Source: Dactylis glomerata
Lineage: Eukaryota > Streptophyta > Magnoliopsida > Poales > Poaceae
Assembly: GCA_007115705.1 (NCBI GenBank)
Contig: QXEO01000167.1
Span: 4,662,553-4,726,552, forward strand
Direction of reading: 5' to 3'
DNA length: 64,000 bases
The notes beneath the pieces are model-generated. The model saw only the letters and a program-made list of their open reading frames with translations. It was not told where the DNA came from and did not search any database. Made by a program: the position numbers and the translations under genes. The stretch's first letter is position 1, and the number at the start of each line of letters is the position of its first letter. This document shows positions 20,321 through 32,958 of the stretch, piece by piece.

Positions 20321-22448
20321 TGTAGCGTCCTACCTTTTACTAACTGTAGCACAACTGTGTAAGTGCTATTCCCTGGATCACTGATAGCACCACAGAACAA
20401 AATATAGCATTCATTGCAGAATAGTGTAATTATTACATCGCAGATCCAGACTCACGAGTCTTTAAACTTACAAAAAAAATTATTCACTTGGACTATCAAA
20501 TACCAAAGTTCAACACAAATAACACAACAGAAATAAAAGCAATGAGCCATCATCTTCAGCAAGTGCCACAGGCAGTCATGTTGGAATGTAGGCTCGAGAA
20601 CTCCTCCACTTACTCCTCATCAGAGAAACCTACACATTTGAATATGTAGCCCCAAAGGGGTCAATACAACAACGTACTGGCAAATGACACATATTTGGTG
20701 GCAATTGTGAAATAACTATGCTACATGACATTTGGCTTGGTGGATCTCAAAGGCTAGTCTGCATAATGCCAATTTTATCCTATACTTCTTTGCAAAACCT
20801 TTTCTCACAATTTTAATTTATAAGGGTCGAAATAACCCCCAATTACTACATAGTTGCAAGTTATGTAGCACTGGGCGCAACTCAACAAAGTTGGAACAAT
20901 AGAAACCACCACCCCTCGGAGTGTATGGCTCTGTGCCCCTGCCTAAGGGTTTCTAGTCAAGTTTTAAAGCATTCAGAAACGGTGATGAGATTCTTCTGAA
21001 CATTCCATGACTAGAGACTCAAATGTCCATAACTGAGGACTCAGCTAAACGCTTAGATTTGACACCCTGCAGGGGTTGTGCACTTTCACCTTAAGACTTA
21101 TTTTATCCCAAAGAATAAAATAAGACAAGACCTCTCAGAAGAAGCATTCAACCAAACTAGTCTGACCGTGCCCCCTATATTTTGCTACCACCTTGTGTCA
21201 GTACTCTTGGCTGAACCCTTAATCCTACTCAATCAAGACAGAGCCCATAGTGTCATAAGGCTGCACTGGAAGTACTCTAAAACATGGAAGACATAGTAAT
21301 CCCTTTAATCCTGAGTGGCATGCCCGAGCAGTATCCTGAGTACACATCCTTCCTGGCATGTGCCCCAGGACCCACCTTCTTCACCTCATTTTATCAAACC
21401 ATTCCACCCAGGGATTCATTTTAGTTGAAGTTGTTAATTTATTCACAAAACAACTTTGACAAGGTGATCATAGCATGGCATTAGTATTCAAGTATTTTTG
21501 CATCCTATCAAGTGGGGTTTGAGGTTGGCTACACACTACTAGGATCTAGCACTTTGTAAAACAACTGAGTATTCCACCTATCATGCATACTACTGAAAAA
21601 CACTAATACAGTAGTAAAAGTGGGTAGAAGATATGTGTGTCACTTGCCTTGGCAACACCCAACACAGTCACATCAGTCACAGGGGTAGTTCAGCTCCTCT
21701 TCACAATCTAAATAAGCAATAACACATCCATAAACACATAGTTCACCATAGCAAATCATAGACATGTATGCATGCATGCACATGGCCAATTAATTTCACA
21801 CAACTTATGTTTTGTGAAAATGTTTCAATTAGGGTTTTCAGATGATGAGTTTTGATAAAACAAAACCAATGCAAAAAGAATTACTCAAATAGCACTTTTA
21901 GAAATTTAATTATTGCAAAAACAGTGACACAAGGGCAATTAAAATACACCAAGTTCATGCATGATTCAAAAAGTGATATTTTTGATTCTAAAACAATCTA
22001 CAAGTTCAGAGGAATCCAATGACTACAAAAACTTAAGATTTGAACTAGCAAAATAAAAGATATAAAATAATTGACACAAGATTAGGGTTTAATCCAATCT
22101 GAATTTTGGTCCAAATTTGATATAGTAACTTTGAAAATAAACCATACCAATAAATTCTACACATCCTAAACTTCGATTGATATAAAATTCATCAAAAATG
22201 GACCAGTAGAACTATTTCTATGAATTTTATAAGATTCAAAAGTTTAAAAATGATTTAAATCTAATTTCGAAAATGAGCAGCCCTGGGCGAGACACGCGGC
22301 GCGATCTAATTCCCCCATACCGCTTCGGGTGGATCAGATCTGTTCGTATCGATTCAGGATAAGTTCTAATCGTGAGCATCGGAAGGGGAAAGAACTCACC
22401 GGCATGGCTAGGGTTCCGACGAGGTGAGCTTCGGGTGGTGGACGCCGG
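20321..22448 (-). repeat. LTR, minus orientation, 3' part (continues at 63590)
   Basis: In plus coordinates it begins TGTAGCGTCCTACC. It is the inverse of 15366-16028 over about 0.7 kb. Farther on it resembles the layout of the LARD LTR (GAGGACTC... then CCTGCAGGGGTTGTGCAC near 21070, compare 50085-50112). It is split at 22448 by the large Copia and resumes after 63589. No PBS is adjacent at 20320. No coding sequence. Confidence 0.65.
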
Positions 22449-23598
22449 TGAAAGGACATTTGTCCATTTCTACTTTTTTGATTTACAATGACATGACTAT
22501 GTTTTGTGTGAACTAATATTTGAAATGTATGCATACAGGGTTAAGTTCACAGGTGATGGGGTTTTCATGCACAAAAAGAAAGATGGTGGAATCGCCTGCC
22601 AGAAGTTGTCCTGGTTCGGTCTGGCCGGTCCTCTGGCCGGACCATCCGGCGGCAGACCGGGCCAGTCCGGCGGGGCCGCCGAACTGCTATTCTGAAAGGG
22701 TTTTCGGCGGGTCGCCGAATCCGGCCGGTGGGCTGCCGGACATCCGGCCGGCAGTCTGGTCCCGCCGGACTTTCCGCCGGAGCGTCCGGCCCAGAGGCCG
22801 GTGCCGCCGAACTTATCGCCGGACTCCTTCTCGGGCAGCTTCCAATGGCCAGATTTCCACCCACCTATAAATACCCCTTCTTCCAGTTGGGGTAGGGTTA
22901 GAACTTCACCTACCATTGTTCATCTTTGAAGCTCTCACCTACCCCCATTGCAAAACACCAAATTCCATAGATCTCCCCTCTAGCCAACCAAAGCTCTTGA
23001 TCTTTGGAGGATTGAAGGAGGAGGCACCGATCTACATCTTCACCGAAGGAATTTCATTTCCCCCTCCATTTACTTGGAGGATTTGTGCCTAGGGGATCTT
23101 GTGACCCTAGGTGTTGTAATTGGTTGATTAACTCATCTTTGTGGTGATTCTAGCCTCCGTGGCTTTCTTGAGAGCCTCCAATTGAGTTGTGGATGTGTGC
23201 CCCAAGCTCCATGTAAGGGATTTGTGGTTCCCTCAATACCACCGCTTAGTGGAAATGAGCTAGCCTCCGTGGCTTGCTCACCGGAGAACAAGGTGAGCCT
23301 TTGTGGCGTTGGTAGACTCTGTGTCACCACACCTCTCCAACGTAGACGTACTTCCCCTCAAAAGGAAGGAACTACGGGAATACATCCTTGTGTCTCCGGT
23401 CTCCACTCTTCGGTTATTTCTTTCCCTTATTTGTATCTTGCTAGTTACTTGTTTACTTGCATGCTTGCCACTCATAGGAAATTCACCTAGTTGCACATCT
23501 AGTGAATTTACTTTGTGTCAAGCCTTAAAATTGAAAAAGATTAAAAATTGACTTAGCGCCTATTCACCCCCCTCTAGTCGCCCGTATCGATCCTTTCA
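22449..23598 (+). repeat. 5' LTR of large Copia (1150 bp)
   Basis: It runs from TGAAAGGACATTTGTCC to GATCCTTTCA, so its ends form TGAAAGGA/TCCTTTCA inverted repeats. A CCGG-rich block (22620-22830) precedes TATAAATA at 22866. Confidence 0.93.
22866..22873 (+). promoter_or_regulatory. TATA box of Copia LTR
   Basis: TATAAATA follows the CCGG-rich block by about 40 bp. The matching position in the 3' LTR is split by the LARD insertion. Confidence 0.65.
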
Positions 23599-23600
23599 AT

Positions 23601-23613
23601 TGGTATCAGAGCC
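23601..23613 (+). other. Primer-binding site, initiator tRNA-Met type
   Basis: TGGTATCAGAGCC two bases after the 5' LTR. Confidence 0.9.
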
Positions 23614-23650
23614 TAGTGCTCTTTGATTGGGCTTAACTGCCTAAGAGATT

Positions 23651-26088
23651 ATGGGCGACGAGGAGCCCGCCACTAAGGTGGATCTTAATAGTCTAATGAC
23701 ACGAATGGATGCCATGATGGCAGTCATGGAAAGCCAAAAATCTCAACTTGATGCTCTCACTAGTGGAATATCGAGTACCACTCCACCAACTCCAGTTCAA
23801 TCCCCAGATAAGGATAAGCCATCCTTAAACGAGGATGATCCGGACAAGGATGGGGATGAGAGCAACGAGGACCCACCAAAGAAAGATGACACCTCTCGGG
23901 GACATAGCACGGAAGTTCCACATCCTACGAGCTATGTCTCCGGAAGACACCTTCAAATGCCACACCTTGCTTCATGCGGCCCACCGCCACCACTCGATGC
24001 TTCTAGCTTTGCCAATTGGCAAGATAACATGCGCTCTCACATAAACTTTGCATCTATTGAGCTTTGGAGAATCATTGAGCAGGGTTTTCATCCGACTTCC
24101 AAGGATTTGACCAACTTGCTACCATGGGAGCAAATCGACAAGCAACTCAATGCCTCTACCTTGCATCGCATTCACATGTCGCTCTCTGAGAAGGACAAGG
24201 CATTTGTTCGATCAATCTCCTCCGCCAATGAAGCTTGGGATGTTCTCACCAACCTCTTCATTGGGAATGAGAGCATTCAAGAATCCAAGTTTGATGAAGC
24301 CTCCAATGAAGCGGATAACTTTGCCATGCTTGATGGTGAAACTCTCGAAGAACTCCATAGGCGTCTCTCGGCACTCCAAGTGAAGCTAACGGATCTTGGC
24401 TCCTCCCAATGTGATTGGAAGTGGATGAAGAGGAAGTTCATTCAAGCTCTCTTGCCCTTCCACAAGGAGACTATGAACTCTATCAAGGGAAATGCCAACT
24501 TCCAGATGATGTCTGCACATGATATCTTGCAAGAGATAATGGCAAGAAAGATCTCTGAGAAGAATGCGGATGATGCTCTTGCTCGAGCTCATGGTGTTCG
24601 TGCTCCTAACCTTGCCTTGAAGGCCAAAGTCACATATCATGAAGAATCAAGTTTGGTGGAAGAGGAAGAGATAATGAGTGGAAGTCCCGAGGACATGAAG
24701 TATGCTCATACCGAGCACATGGCTCTTGCTCAAAGGGCATTCATGAAGAAGTGGAAGTCATCTAGCCCCTCCAAGCCCAAGGCTACAAGTAGAGTGAGAC
24801 TTGCTACAATTGTGGTAACCATAACCACTTCATTGCGGAGTGTCCTTATGAGAGAGTGGAAGATCACAATGGAAGACTTGTCCGCAAGGAAATGAAGACC
24901 AAGTCATACCCAAGGAACTCTGACAAGAAGAGAGATCTCCCAATTCACGCTTTGACAACTCAAGAAGAGTACCCCTCCGGGGATGATGCAAGTGATGATG
25001 AGGAAGTAGGAAGGGCCACCATCGCCATTGCCCAACCTACCCCTTCATCATCTCTTTTTGCTTCCGCAAATGAATCAAAGCGCACCAAGCACAATGCGAC
25101 ATGTCTTATGGCTCACGCTACAAAGGTATCACCCCCTCTCACACCCATCATACCTAAAAGCTTATCTTTGATGGATTGTGTTGAACTATGTGGTGATAAT
25201 GATGATCTAAATGAAATGGACATTTTCATGTCAACCTTGCATGGGGAGACCAAAGCTCGCTTTGAGATTCTCCTAGATCAATGTAATGAGGCCCTCCAAA
25301 TAAATGATAAAAATGATGAACACATTTTTGAGCTTGAGGGGCATGCACGTGACTATGCCGATGAAATTGCTTCTCTTACTCAATCTCTTGAGGAAGAGCA
25401 TGACCTAAGTGTGGCACTTGAGAAATCCAAGTTGTGTCTTGAAGAATCTCACAATTTGGATATTGCTAAACTTAAAAGTGATCGTGATATTGCTCAATCC
25501 GTTGCTAATGAACTTAGGTTGCAAAATGAAAAACTAAATCTTATAATTGCTAATGAAGCAACCAAGTCTCTTTCTAGCACTTTTGTTGCAAGTTCATGCT
25601 CAACTAACCCCTCTTGTGAGAAAGTTCCCTTAAAGGGAAATGAGAAGCTTGATGAGCTTTTGAATGCTCAAAAGCAACATGGTGACAAGATGGGACTTGG
25701 ATATGCTTCCAAGTCCAAGAAGAACAAGAAGAAGAAGAAGAACAAGAACAACAACAACAACAAGAAGAAGAATAGTGTCCCCTCGCCTCATCCCTCATTA
25801 AAGAAGCATGTTTCTAGTGAAATATGCTATGATGAGAATGGTAATGTATTTGAGGAGGAGGTGAGGGAAGTTATTGGGAATGCCAAGAAGGCTATGCCTA
25901 ATCATAATAACTTTGCGGGAAAATATAATCCTTCTTATGTTCTTTGCCGTGCACATGATGGACATGTTTATGCTAAATTTGTTGGTTCATCAAATGAATT
26001 TGTTGCATGGTCTATTTGGGTTCCAAAGACCCTTGTCACTAACAAGAAAGGACCCATTGAGAAATGGGGACCTAAAATCAAGACTTGA
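23651..26088 (+). pseudogene. gag: Copia gag with long coiled-coil tail, one frameshift
   Basis: The ATG at 23651 is 37 bp after the PBS. Residues about 150-290 form the Copia gag (UBN2-type) domain (MSLSEKDKAFVRSISSANEA, WMKRKFIQALLP). A frameshift between about 24785 and 24802 separates it from an intact CCHC zinc knuckle, CYNCGNHNHFIAEC (from 24802), in the next frame. That frame runs to 26088 and includes an about 120-residue coiled-coil region (LEGHARDYADEIASLTQSLE) and a lysine/asparagine-rich run encoded near 25714-25773. Long gags of this form are typical of SIRE/Maximus elements. Confidence 0.88.
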
Positions 26089-29000
26089 TCTCTTGTAGGG
26101 CTTTGCTTCCGGTGGTGGTCAATGGATAATTGATAGTGGTGCTACCAATCATATGACCAGGAGCAAAGAAATGGTGAAGGAGCTTCGCACCGGTTCATCC
26201 CATGCGGGCTACGTGACCTATGGGGATTCTTCAAGGTCAAATGTATTGGGTCTTGGCAAGGTTGTTATCTCTCACAATGTTACCATGGAAGATGTCATGC
26301 TTGTTGAGTCCCTTTCATATAATCTTCTATCCGTTGCTCAACTTGCTAATATGGGCTTTGCAACCTTCTTTGATGTTGGGATTGTGGTTCTTTTGTGGAG
26401 CAAGTCTCTTAATGTAGCTCATGTTGGGCATGTCGAAAATGGCTTATATGTGATCGACTTCTCGAAGGAGACCACTAAAGCCGCGACTTGTCTCATGGCT
26501 AAAGTTGACGTGGGATGGCTTTAGCATCGCCGGCTAGGCCACGTCAATATGAGAACTTTGCAATGTCTCCACAAAGGCAACCACATCCTAGGACTAACCG
26601 ATCTAACCTTTTCAAAAGATTGTGTGTAGAGCTTGCATTGAAGGAAAGATGCATGAACTTCCTCATCCTAGCAAGACCATCATTTCATCTAAGAGGGTCC
26701 TAGAGCTCCTTCACATGGATCTCTTTGGCCCTCCCACTTATGCAAGTCTTGGAGGAAAGAAGTATTGCTTGGTGATTGTCGATGACTATTCAAGATACAC
26801 TTGGGTCTTCTTCTTAGCATACAAGCATGAGACTCAACAAACCGTTAGGGACTTCACCAATGAAGTGCAACGCCAATATGGTCAAGACATATTGATGATC
26901 TGAAGTGACAATGGCACCGAGTTCAAAAACTACACCTTGAATGATTTTCTCAGTGATGAGGGGATTCGCCATCAATACTCATCTCCCTACACTCCCCAAC
27001 AAAATGGTGTAGCCGAGCAGAAGAACCGGACTCTCATTGATATGGCTAGGACCATGTTAGCGGAATTCAAGTCTCCGTATAACTTTTGGGCCGAAGCCAT
27101 TAATACCGCATGTCATGCATCAAACCGGTTATATCTCCGCAAGGGCTTGAACAAGACTCCTTATGAGATACTTATTGGAAAGAAGCCAAATATCAAGTAC
27201 TTCTGGGTATTCGGTTGTAAGTGTTTCTATCTTAAGAAAGGTGTCCATTTGTCCAAATTTGATACAAAAGCTCTTGAGGGTACCTTTGTTGGCTATGCCG
27301 CCGAATCTCACGCCTTTAGAATCTTTGACAAACTCTCCGCTCGAGTTGTTGAAGTTTCTAACGTGAGATTCGATGAGAATGACGGCTCCTGTGTGGAGCA
27401 ACGTGATGTTTTTGATGGAGGTGACAAAATACCTCCTCTTGCCATAAGAAGAATGGGTGTGGGACATCTCATACCCGTTGAGGAACACCTTTTGGCAGAA
27501 GGAGAAGGACTATGCTCTACTCAAGTGGAGCCTTCACCCTCTCAAACACAACAAGCTCCACAAGGTCCCTTTGATGCTAGCCAAAGACAAGCTCAAGACC
27601 CTCAACCAAGTGAGCATGATCAAGATCAAGACCATGAGCATGGTGGTGATTTTTTGCCAAGTGGTGATCAAGATCAAGCTCAAGGTGGAGAGCAAGCTCA
27701 AGTTGGTGAGCGAGCTCATGATGAAGGTCAAGGCGAGGACCAAAACTGTGGTGATGACCAAGTGGCTTCTCAAGAATCTCTTGAAGAAGCTCAAGCTTGC
27801 CGTGCTATGAAGATAGCATCAACTCTCCGGAGAGGTATCCACACCTTGGAGAGTGTGATTGGAAGTGTAAGGAAAGGGGTGTCCAAAAGGAGGCAATTGG
27901 CTAACTTTAGTAGCCACCATGCTTACATCTCTTGTGTGGAACCTCAAAAGGTCTTTGAAGCGCTTGAAGACCCAGATTGGGTAGAAGCCATGCACGAAGA
28001 ACTCAATAACTTTGAGCGTAACAAAGTATGGTCATTAGTGGAGAAGCCCAAGGATTGCCTCAATGTCATTGGAACCAAGTGGATCTTCAAGAACAAGCAA
28101 GATGCGAATGGAATTGTTGTAAGGAACAAGGCTCGTTTGGTTGCTTAAGGGTATTCTCAAATTGAAGGCATTGACTATGGAGAGACTTTTGCACCCGTGG
28201 CTCACCTTGAGTCCATCCATATCCTTCTTGCTTATGCCTCACATCATAATTTTAAGTTGCAACAATTGGATGTGAAGAGTGCTTTCTTAAATGGTCCTTT
28301 GCATGAGTTAGTGTATGTAAAGCAACCCCCAGGTTTTGAGGATCCTAACTTTCTGAACCATGTCTACAAGCTCGATAAGGCACTCTATGGCCTTAAACAA
28401 GCCCCACGTGCGTGGTATGAGCATCTTAGAGAGCTTCTTGTAGACCGTGGGTTTGAGATAGGCCTCATTGATCCCACTCTTTTTACTAAGAAAGTCAATG
28501 GGGAGCTTTTCATATGCCAACTTTATGTAGATGACATCATTTTTGGTTCTTCTAACAAATCTTTCAATGATGAATTTGCAAGGGTAATGACCGACAAATT
28601 TGAGATGTCTATCATGGGGGAGTTGAAATTCTTCCTTGGTTTTGAAGTGCAGCAATTGAAGGGTGGCACCTTTATTAATCAAGCCAAGTACACCCAAGAC
28701 ATGCTCAAGAAGTTCAAGATGGACACCGGAGTAAAGGGAGCCAAGACTCCCATGCCTACAAAGGTTACTCTTGATCTCGATCCTAATGGTAAAGAAGTGG
28801 ATCAAAAACTTTATCGCTCTATGATTGGGTCTTTGCTCTATCTTTGTGCATCTAGACCAGATATCATGCTTAGTGTGGGAATGTGTGCATGATATCAAGC
28901 CACCCCTAAGGAAAGCCATTTAATGGCGGTCAAAAGAGTCTTTCGATATTTGATTGATACCCCAACTTTTGGCCTTTGGTACCCGAAGTGATCAAGCTTT

Positions 29001-29480
29001 GAGCTTGTTGGGTACTCGGACTCGGATTGGGCGGGAGACAAAGTGGATAGGAAGTCAACCTCCGGGGCTTGCCAATTTTTTGGTATGTCTTTGGTTAGTT
29101 GGTCTTCCAAGAAGCAAAATTATGTGTCTCTCTCCACCGCCGAAGTTGAGTATGTTGCAGCCGCGAGTTGTTGTGCTCAACTTCTTTGGATGAGGCAAAC
29201 CATGGAGGATTATGGTATTCACTTTGACAAGGTGCCACTCTTGTGTGACAATGAGAGTGCCATCAAGATCGCTCATAATCCGGTTCAACACAACAAGACC
29301 AAGCACATCGAGATCCGCCACCACTTCATCCGTGACCATGTCAACTAAGGTGAAATTAACCTATCTTATGTAGGTACACAAGACCAACTCGCTGACATTT
29401 TCATGAAGCCCCTTGATGAAGCAAGATTCCGAGAGTTGAGGCATGAATTGAATATCCTAGACTCTTGCAATGTGGCTTGA
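26089..29480 (+). pseudogene. pol: Copia pol: protease, integrase, RT, RNase H, six stops
   Basis: Protease motif WIIDSGATNHMT is near 26129. Integrase has HRRLGH...CRAC zinc-binding residues, then MDLFGP, SDNGTEF and SPYTPQQNGVAE, i.e. a complete D,D,E triad. RT has QLDVKSAFLNGPL and YVDD (28524-28535). RNase H has YSDSDWAGD, STAEVEYVAAA and CDNESAI. In-frame stops lie at 26522, 26901, 28146, 28890, 28989 and 29346. A 2-bp deletion in a GT run near 26620 shifts the frame inside integrase. Between integrase and RT is a long D/Q/E-rich linker (27535-27780). It is not functional as it stands. Confidence 0.93.
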
Positions 29481-30300
29481 TTGTGTGCACTCATTCCCAT
29501 AATATAACGTGTTTCTCTAGTCTAGATGCGCATAGTTGAGGATAGTCATCGTGTCAATTAATGGCATGATGCATACTCAAGTGTGCGACATCATAATACC
29601 ACTAATGTCACTTGAGCCCAAGCATGTCTCTTCGTGGTGTCATAACATTGGTGGTCACACATAGGGGGAGAAATCCCCCACCATTGCATGTCTCCAAATC
29701 TCGTGTTTTGATGCTTTTCTTCGTGAGGCATGCAAGCTAAGTTAAATTTCTTGCAAACAAGTTTGTTGGTAGTTGATTTCTTCCACACACCATGTTTCTC
29801 GTTTATACATGTCACATCCCTTCTTGATGAATTTCCATGCCATTTTCAAAACTTTCAAGTTTTTCGGCGGACCGTCCAGCGAAACCGGACCTGGTGCCGG
29901 ACCACCCGGCGGCCGGCTGGCCTATTTTAGCGGACCCGCCAAAATGGTATTCTGAATGCTAGTTTGGCGCCTCACCGGAATGGCCCGGCGGCCCGCCGGA
30001 CCATCCGGCCCCCAGCCCGGTCCCGCCGGACTTACCGCCAGACTGCGTGGCCTATTTAAACTCGTGGGGGGGGGGCTGCTAAACAGTTTTCTCCTTTCTT
30101 GCTCCTCCCCCACGCCCACCCCCATCTCCATGGCCACCGCCTCTTCAAGGTTCTCCTCCTCCTAGTCTCTCCACCCAACCAAATCCTTCCAAATTTAGAT
30201 CGGGTGTAGATCGGGTGATTTGGAGGCCTTCCACCGAAGATTTTTGCATTTCGTCAACTGCATTGGGAGATTGGGACTTGTCCTCTTCTTCACGTGCATC
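29481..30300 (+). other. Spacer with LTR-like CCGG module before third ORF
   Basis: No credible ORF. A GGGGGAG motif is at 29664. From 29865 to 30045 there is a CCGG-rich module aligning to the same block of the LTR (22620-22830), followed by TATTTAAA (30053) and a C-rich leader reaching the ATG at 30301. This looks like an internal copy of the LTR promoter. Confidence 0.6.
30053..30060 (+). promoter_or_regulatory. Candidate internal TATA box for third ORF
   Basis: TATTTAAA sits at the same place relative to the CCGG module as TATAAATA does in the LTR, 240 bp before the ATG at 30301. Confidence 0.45.
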
Positions 30301-30310
30301 ATGTCTTCGG
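30301..30310 (+). other. Candidate first mini-exon of third ORF
   Basis: An ATG followed by three more codons' worth of sequence ends at a GGTAACC donor (GT at 30311). Acceptor TTTTTAG ends at 46763. The phase-1 junction would continue in the frame of the third ORF. Without the Gypsy insertion the intron would be about 534 bp. Signals only. Confidence 0.35.
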
Positions 30311-30628
30311 GTAACCCCTTTTGATCTTCTCCTTCATCTAGCCCTTGTCTTGCACTTGATTTGTTCATGCTTGTGTATGAGTAGATCTAGGGTGTATCTA
30401 GGGTTAGATCTAATCTTGTCTAGGGTTTGACTGGATAGGTTTTCGTCCTTTTGTTGTGCTAGTTTTGTTCCTTGGCATCCTTGTTCCCTTAAAGTTTGTA
30501 GGGACAAGTTATTTGAGTCATGATTGAGAGTGAGTTTGATCCTTGTGGGATTCGGCGAGATGTCCGGCGGCCGCCAGACCTGGTGCCGGACCGCCCGGCG
30601 GCCCACCGGACCGTTTCGGCGGACCCAC

Positions 30629-31218
30629 TGATATCCCACAAGTATAGGGGATCGTGTGTAGCCTTTTTGATAAGTAAGAGTGTCAAACCCAATGAGGAGC
30701 TAAAGGTAGGACAAGTTCTATCAACCACTGATACAAGTCTACGCACACTAAACATTTGCATTATCTAGGAAATAAAACTAGAGCAACAATACGTGTATGA
30801 GAGATAGCTTTGCAAGATAATAAATACAAGAAAGTAATTGTTAGTGCTGCAGCAATAAGATATACTAAGTAACCATAAACTAACAGTACCATGAGTGTGG
30901 AAAAATGGTGGTAATAGTGGTGGCTTTGTCTAAGTTCAATTAGTGAATAAATCGGGTTCACTGTCTTCGATGCAGTTTTCTATGTGGGAGAGGCTAAATA
31001 TACAAGCACTTCACTACTTGGAAATACAAGTACTATATGATTAGATTGTTAGCAAGCATCCGCAAATACTAACAATGCATTAAGGTTTCCCCAACCATAG
31101 CCTTAAGTTAATGGTCCTCTTACTCCCATACATGCAACATTCCGGTTCGCGTCCTCAGGTTTCTGTCACTCCGGCAGAACTACCCCTTCCTTTTGCACGT
31201 ACTACTAACCCCAAGATG
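30629..31218 (-). repeat. 3' LTR of coding-free Gypsy, left piece
   Basis: It begins TGATATCCCACAAG, matching 45022 onward, and is interrupted at 31218 by the Angela-like element (TSD AGATG). Confidence 0.9.
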
Positions 31219-32944
31219 TGAAGGAAATATGCCCTAGAGGCAATAATAATATTGTTATTATCATATTTCTTGTTCATGATAATGTTTATACTCCATGCTA
31301 TAATTGTATTAATCGGAAACATTAATACTTGTGTGGTTTATGAACAACATCGTGTCCCTAGTACGCCTCTACTAGACTAGCTCATTGATTAATGATGGTT
31401 AAGGTTTCCTAACCATAGACATGAGTTGTCAATTAATAATGAGATCATATCATTAGGAGAATGATGTGATGGATAGACCCAAATAAAGCAGAACAATTAG
31501 ATCGTGTCATCGTGTTCATCTTTGCGAAGCTTTTCTTATGTCAAGTATTGTATTCCTTAGACCATGAGATAATACAACTCCCTAGTATCGGAAGAAAGCT
31601 TTGAGGTCATCAAACGTCATCCTATGTGAGGGTGATCATAAAGGTGTCTCTCAGGTGATCAGAAAGTACTTGTTGGGTTGTATGTATCGAGATGGAATTT
31701 GTCCCTCCCAAGTCGGAGAGATATACTTCGGGCCCACTCGGTAATCGATATCAACACCGCTTGCAAGCATGTGGTTAAGGAGTTAATCACGAAGTGATAT
31801 CGGATTACGGAACGAGTAAAGTACTTGCTGTGAACGAGATTGAACTAGGTATGGCGATACCGACGATCAAATCTCGGGCGAGTAAAATATCGTGTGACGA
31901 AGGGAATACATATACGGGATTAATTGAATCCTGACATCGTGGTTCATCCGATATGATCATCGATGAATATGTGGGAGTCAATATGGGTTTCCAGATCCCG
32001 CTGTTGATTATTGATAGAAGATCATGTCTGCATATTCTCGAACCCGTAGGGTCACACACTTAACGTGCATCGATGCTAGGATAGAATGGATAATTGGTTT
32101 ATGAGTTTTAGTTCGGAGTCTTGGATGAGATCCATGACATCACGAGAGGTTCCGGAATGGTCCGGCGAATAAGATTCATATAAAGGAAAGCAGTTTTTGG
32201 ATTCCGGAATCATTTCGGAGTTTATCGGTATTGTACCAGAAGGTTCTAGAAGGTTCCGGAGTGGGACCAACGTGGGCCCACTTGTCGAAGGCCTGCGTGG
32301 GCCTAAGGGGAAGTGCCCTGGCCACTTTGGGCCAGGCGCACAAGGCCCCAAAGGCCCAGCCGGCCAGCCCTAGGGGAAACCCTAGGGGAACCTTCCAGAA
32401 GAGGGGGGGGAAGACTTGCCCCCTACTCTTCCCCCCTAGCCGCCGCCCTAGGGCTTGGAGGAGGGGCCAAGGCAGCCGGCCTGCCCCCCATATAAGGGGG
32501 GGCAGGGGCGCAGCCCCCTCCCACTCCAACCCTAGCCACCGGCCAACTGCTGCCCTCCAATCTCTCTCTCTCACGACTGCGCGTAGGCGAAGCCCTGCCG
32601 CAGAAACTCTCCACCATAAGCACCACGCCGTCGTGCTGCAGATCCAATCTATCTCTCCACCATACTTGCTGGACCAAGGAAGGAGGAGACGTCGCTGCAC
32701 CGTACGTGTGCAACTCTCGGAGGCGCCGCCACTTGCGGCGTAGGATCGGATCGGATCGCGAGGAGGAGACGGCGAGTACGACTACGTCAACCACGTTCTG
32801 TTGAACGTTTCCGCTGTGCGATATCTTCAAGGGTATGAAGATCTCATCTACCTCTCTAGTTGATTACATCTCCTAGATTAGATCTTGGCTTTCTTGTTCG
32901 CTCCGTAGGAAATTTTTTGATTTACTATGCTGCGAAACCCATCA
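31219..32944 (+). repeat. 5' LTR of Angela-like Copia (1726 bp)
   Basis: It ends CGAAACCCATCA, followed by the PBS. A TATA-like ATATAAGG is at 32490. Short ORFs across its GC-rich part are chance products. Confidence 0.93.
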
Positions 32945-32945
32945 G

Positions 32946-32958
32946 TGGTATCAGAGCT
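32946..32958 (+). other. Primer-binding site, initiator tRNA-Met type
   Basis: TGGTATCAGAGCT one base after the 5' LTR. Confidence 0.9.

Noticed and set aside
15366..21045. Long terminal inverted repeats of a DNA transposon
   Set aside because: The inverted arms carry LTR-type ends and one (20321 onward) extends past 2 kb to a TATA box at 63815. Two inverted LTR copies explain them better.
22497..22916. 139-codon minus ORF and overlapping plus ORFs in the Copia LTR
   Set aside because: The CCGG-repeat composition suppresses stops in several frames; the copy in the 3' LTR is not conserved as protein.
32231..32743. 170-codon plus ORF and 174-codon minus ORF in the Angela-type LTR (also 38968-39541)
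   Set aside because: Proline/arginine-rich chance frames in the GC-rich promoter part of the LTR; both strands are open at once.
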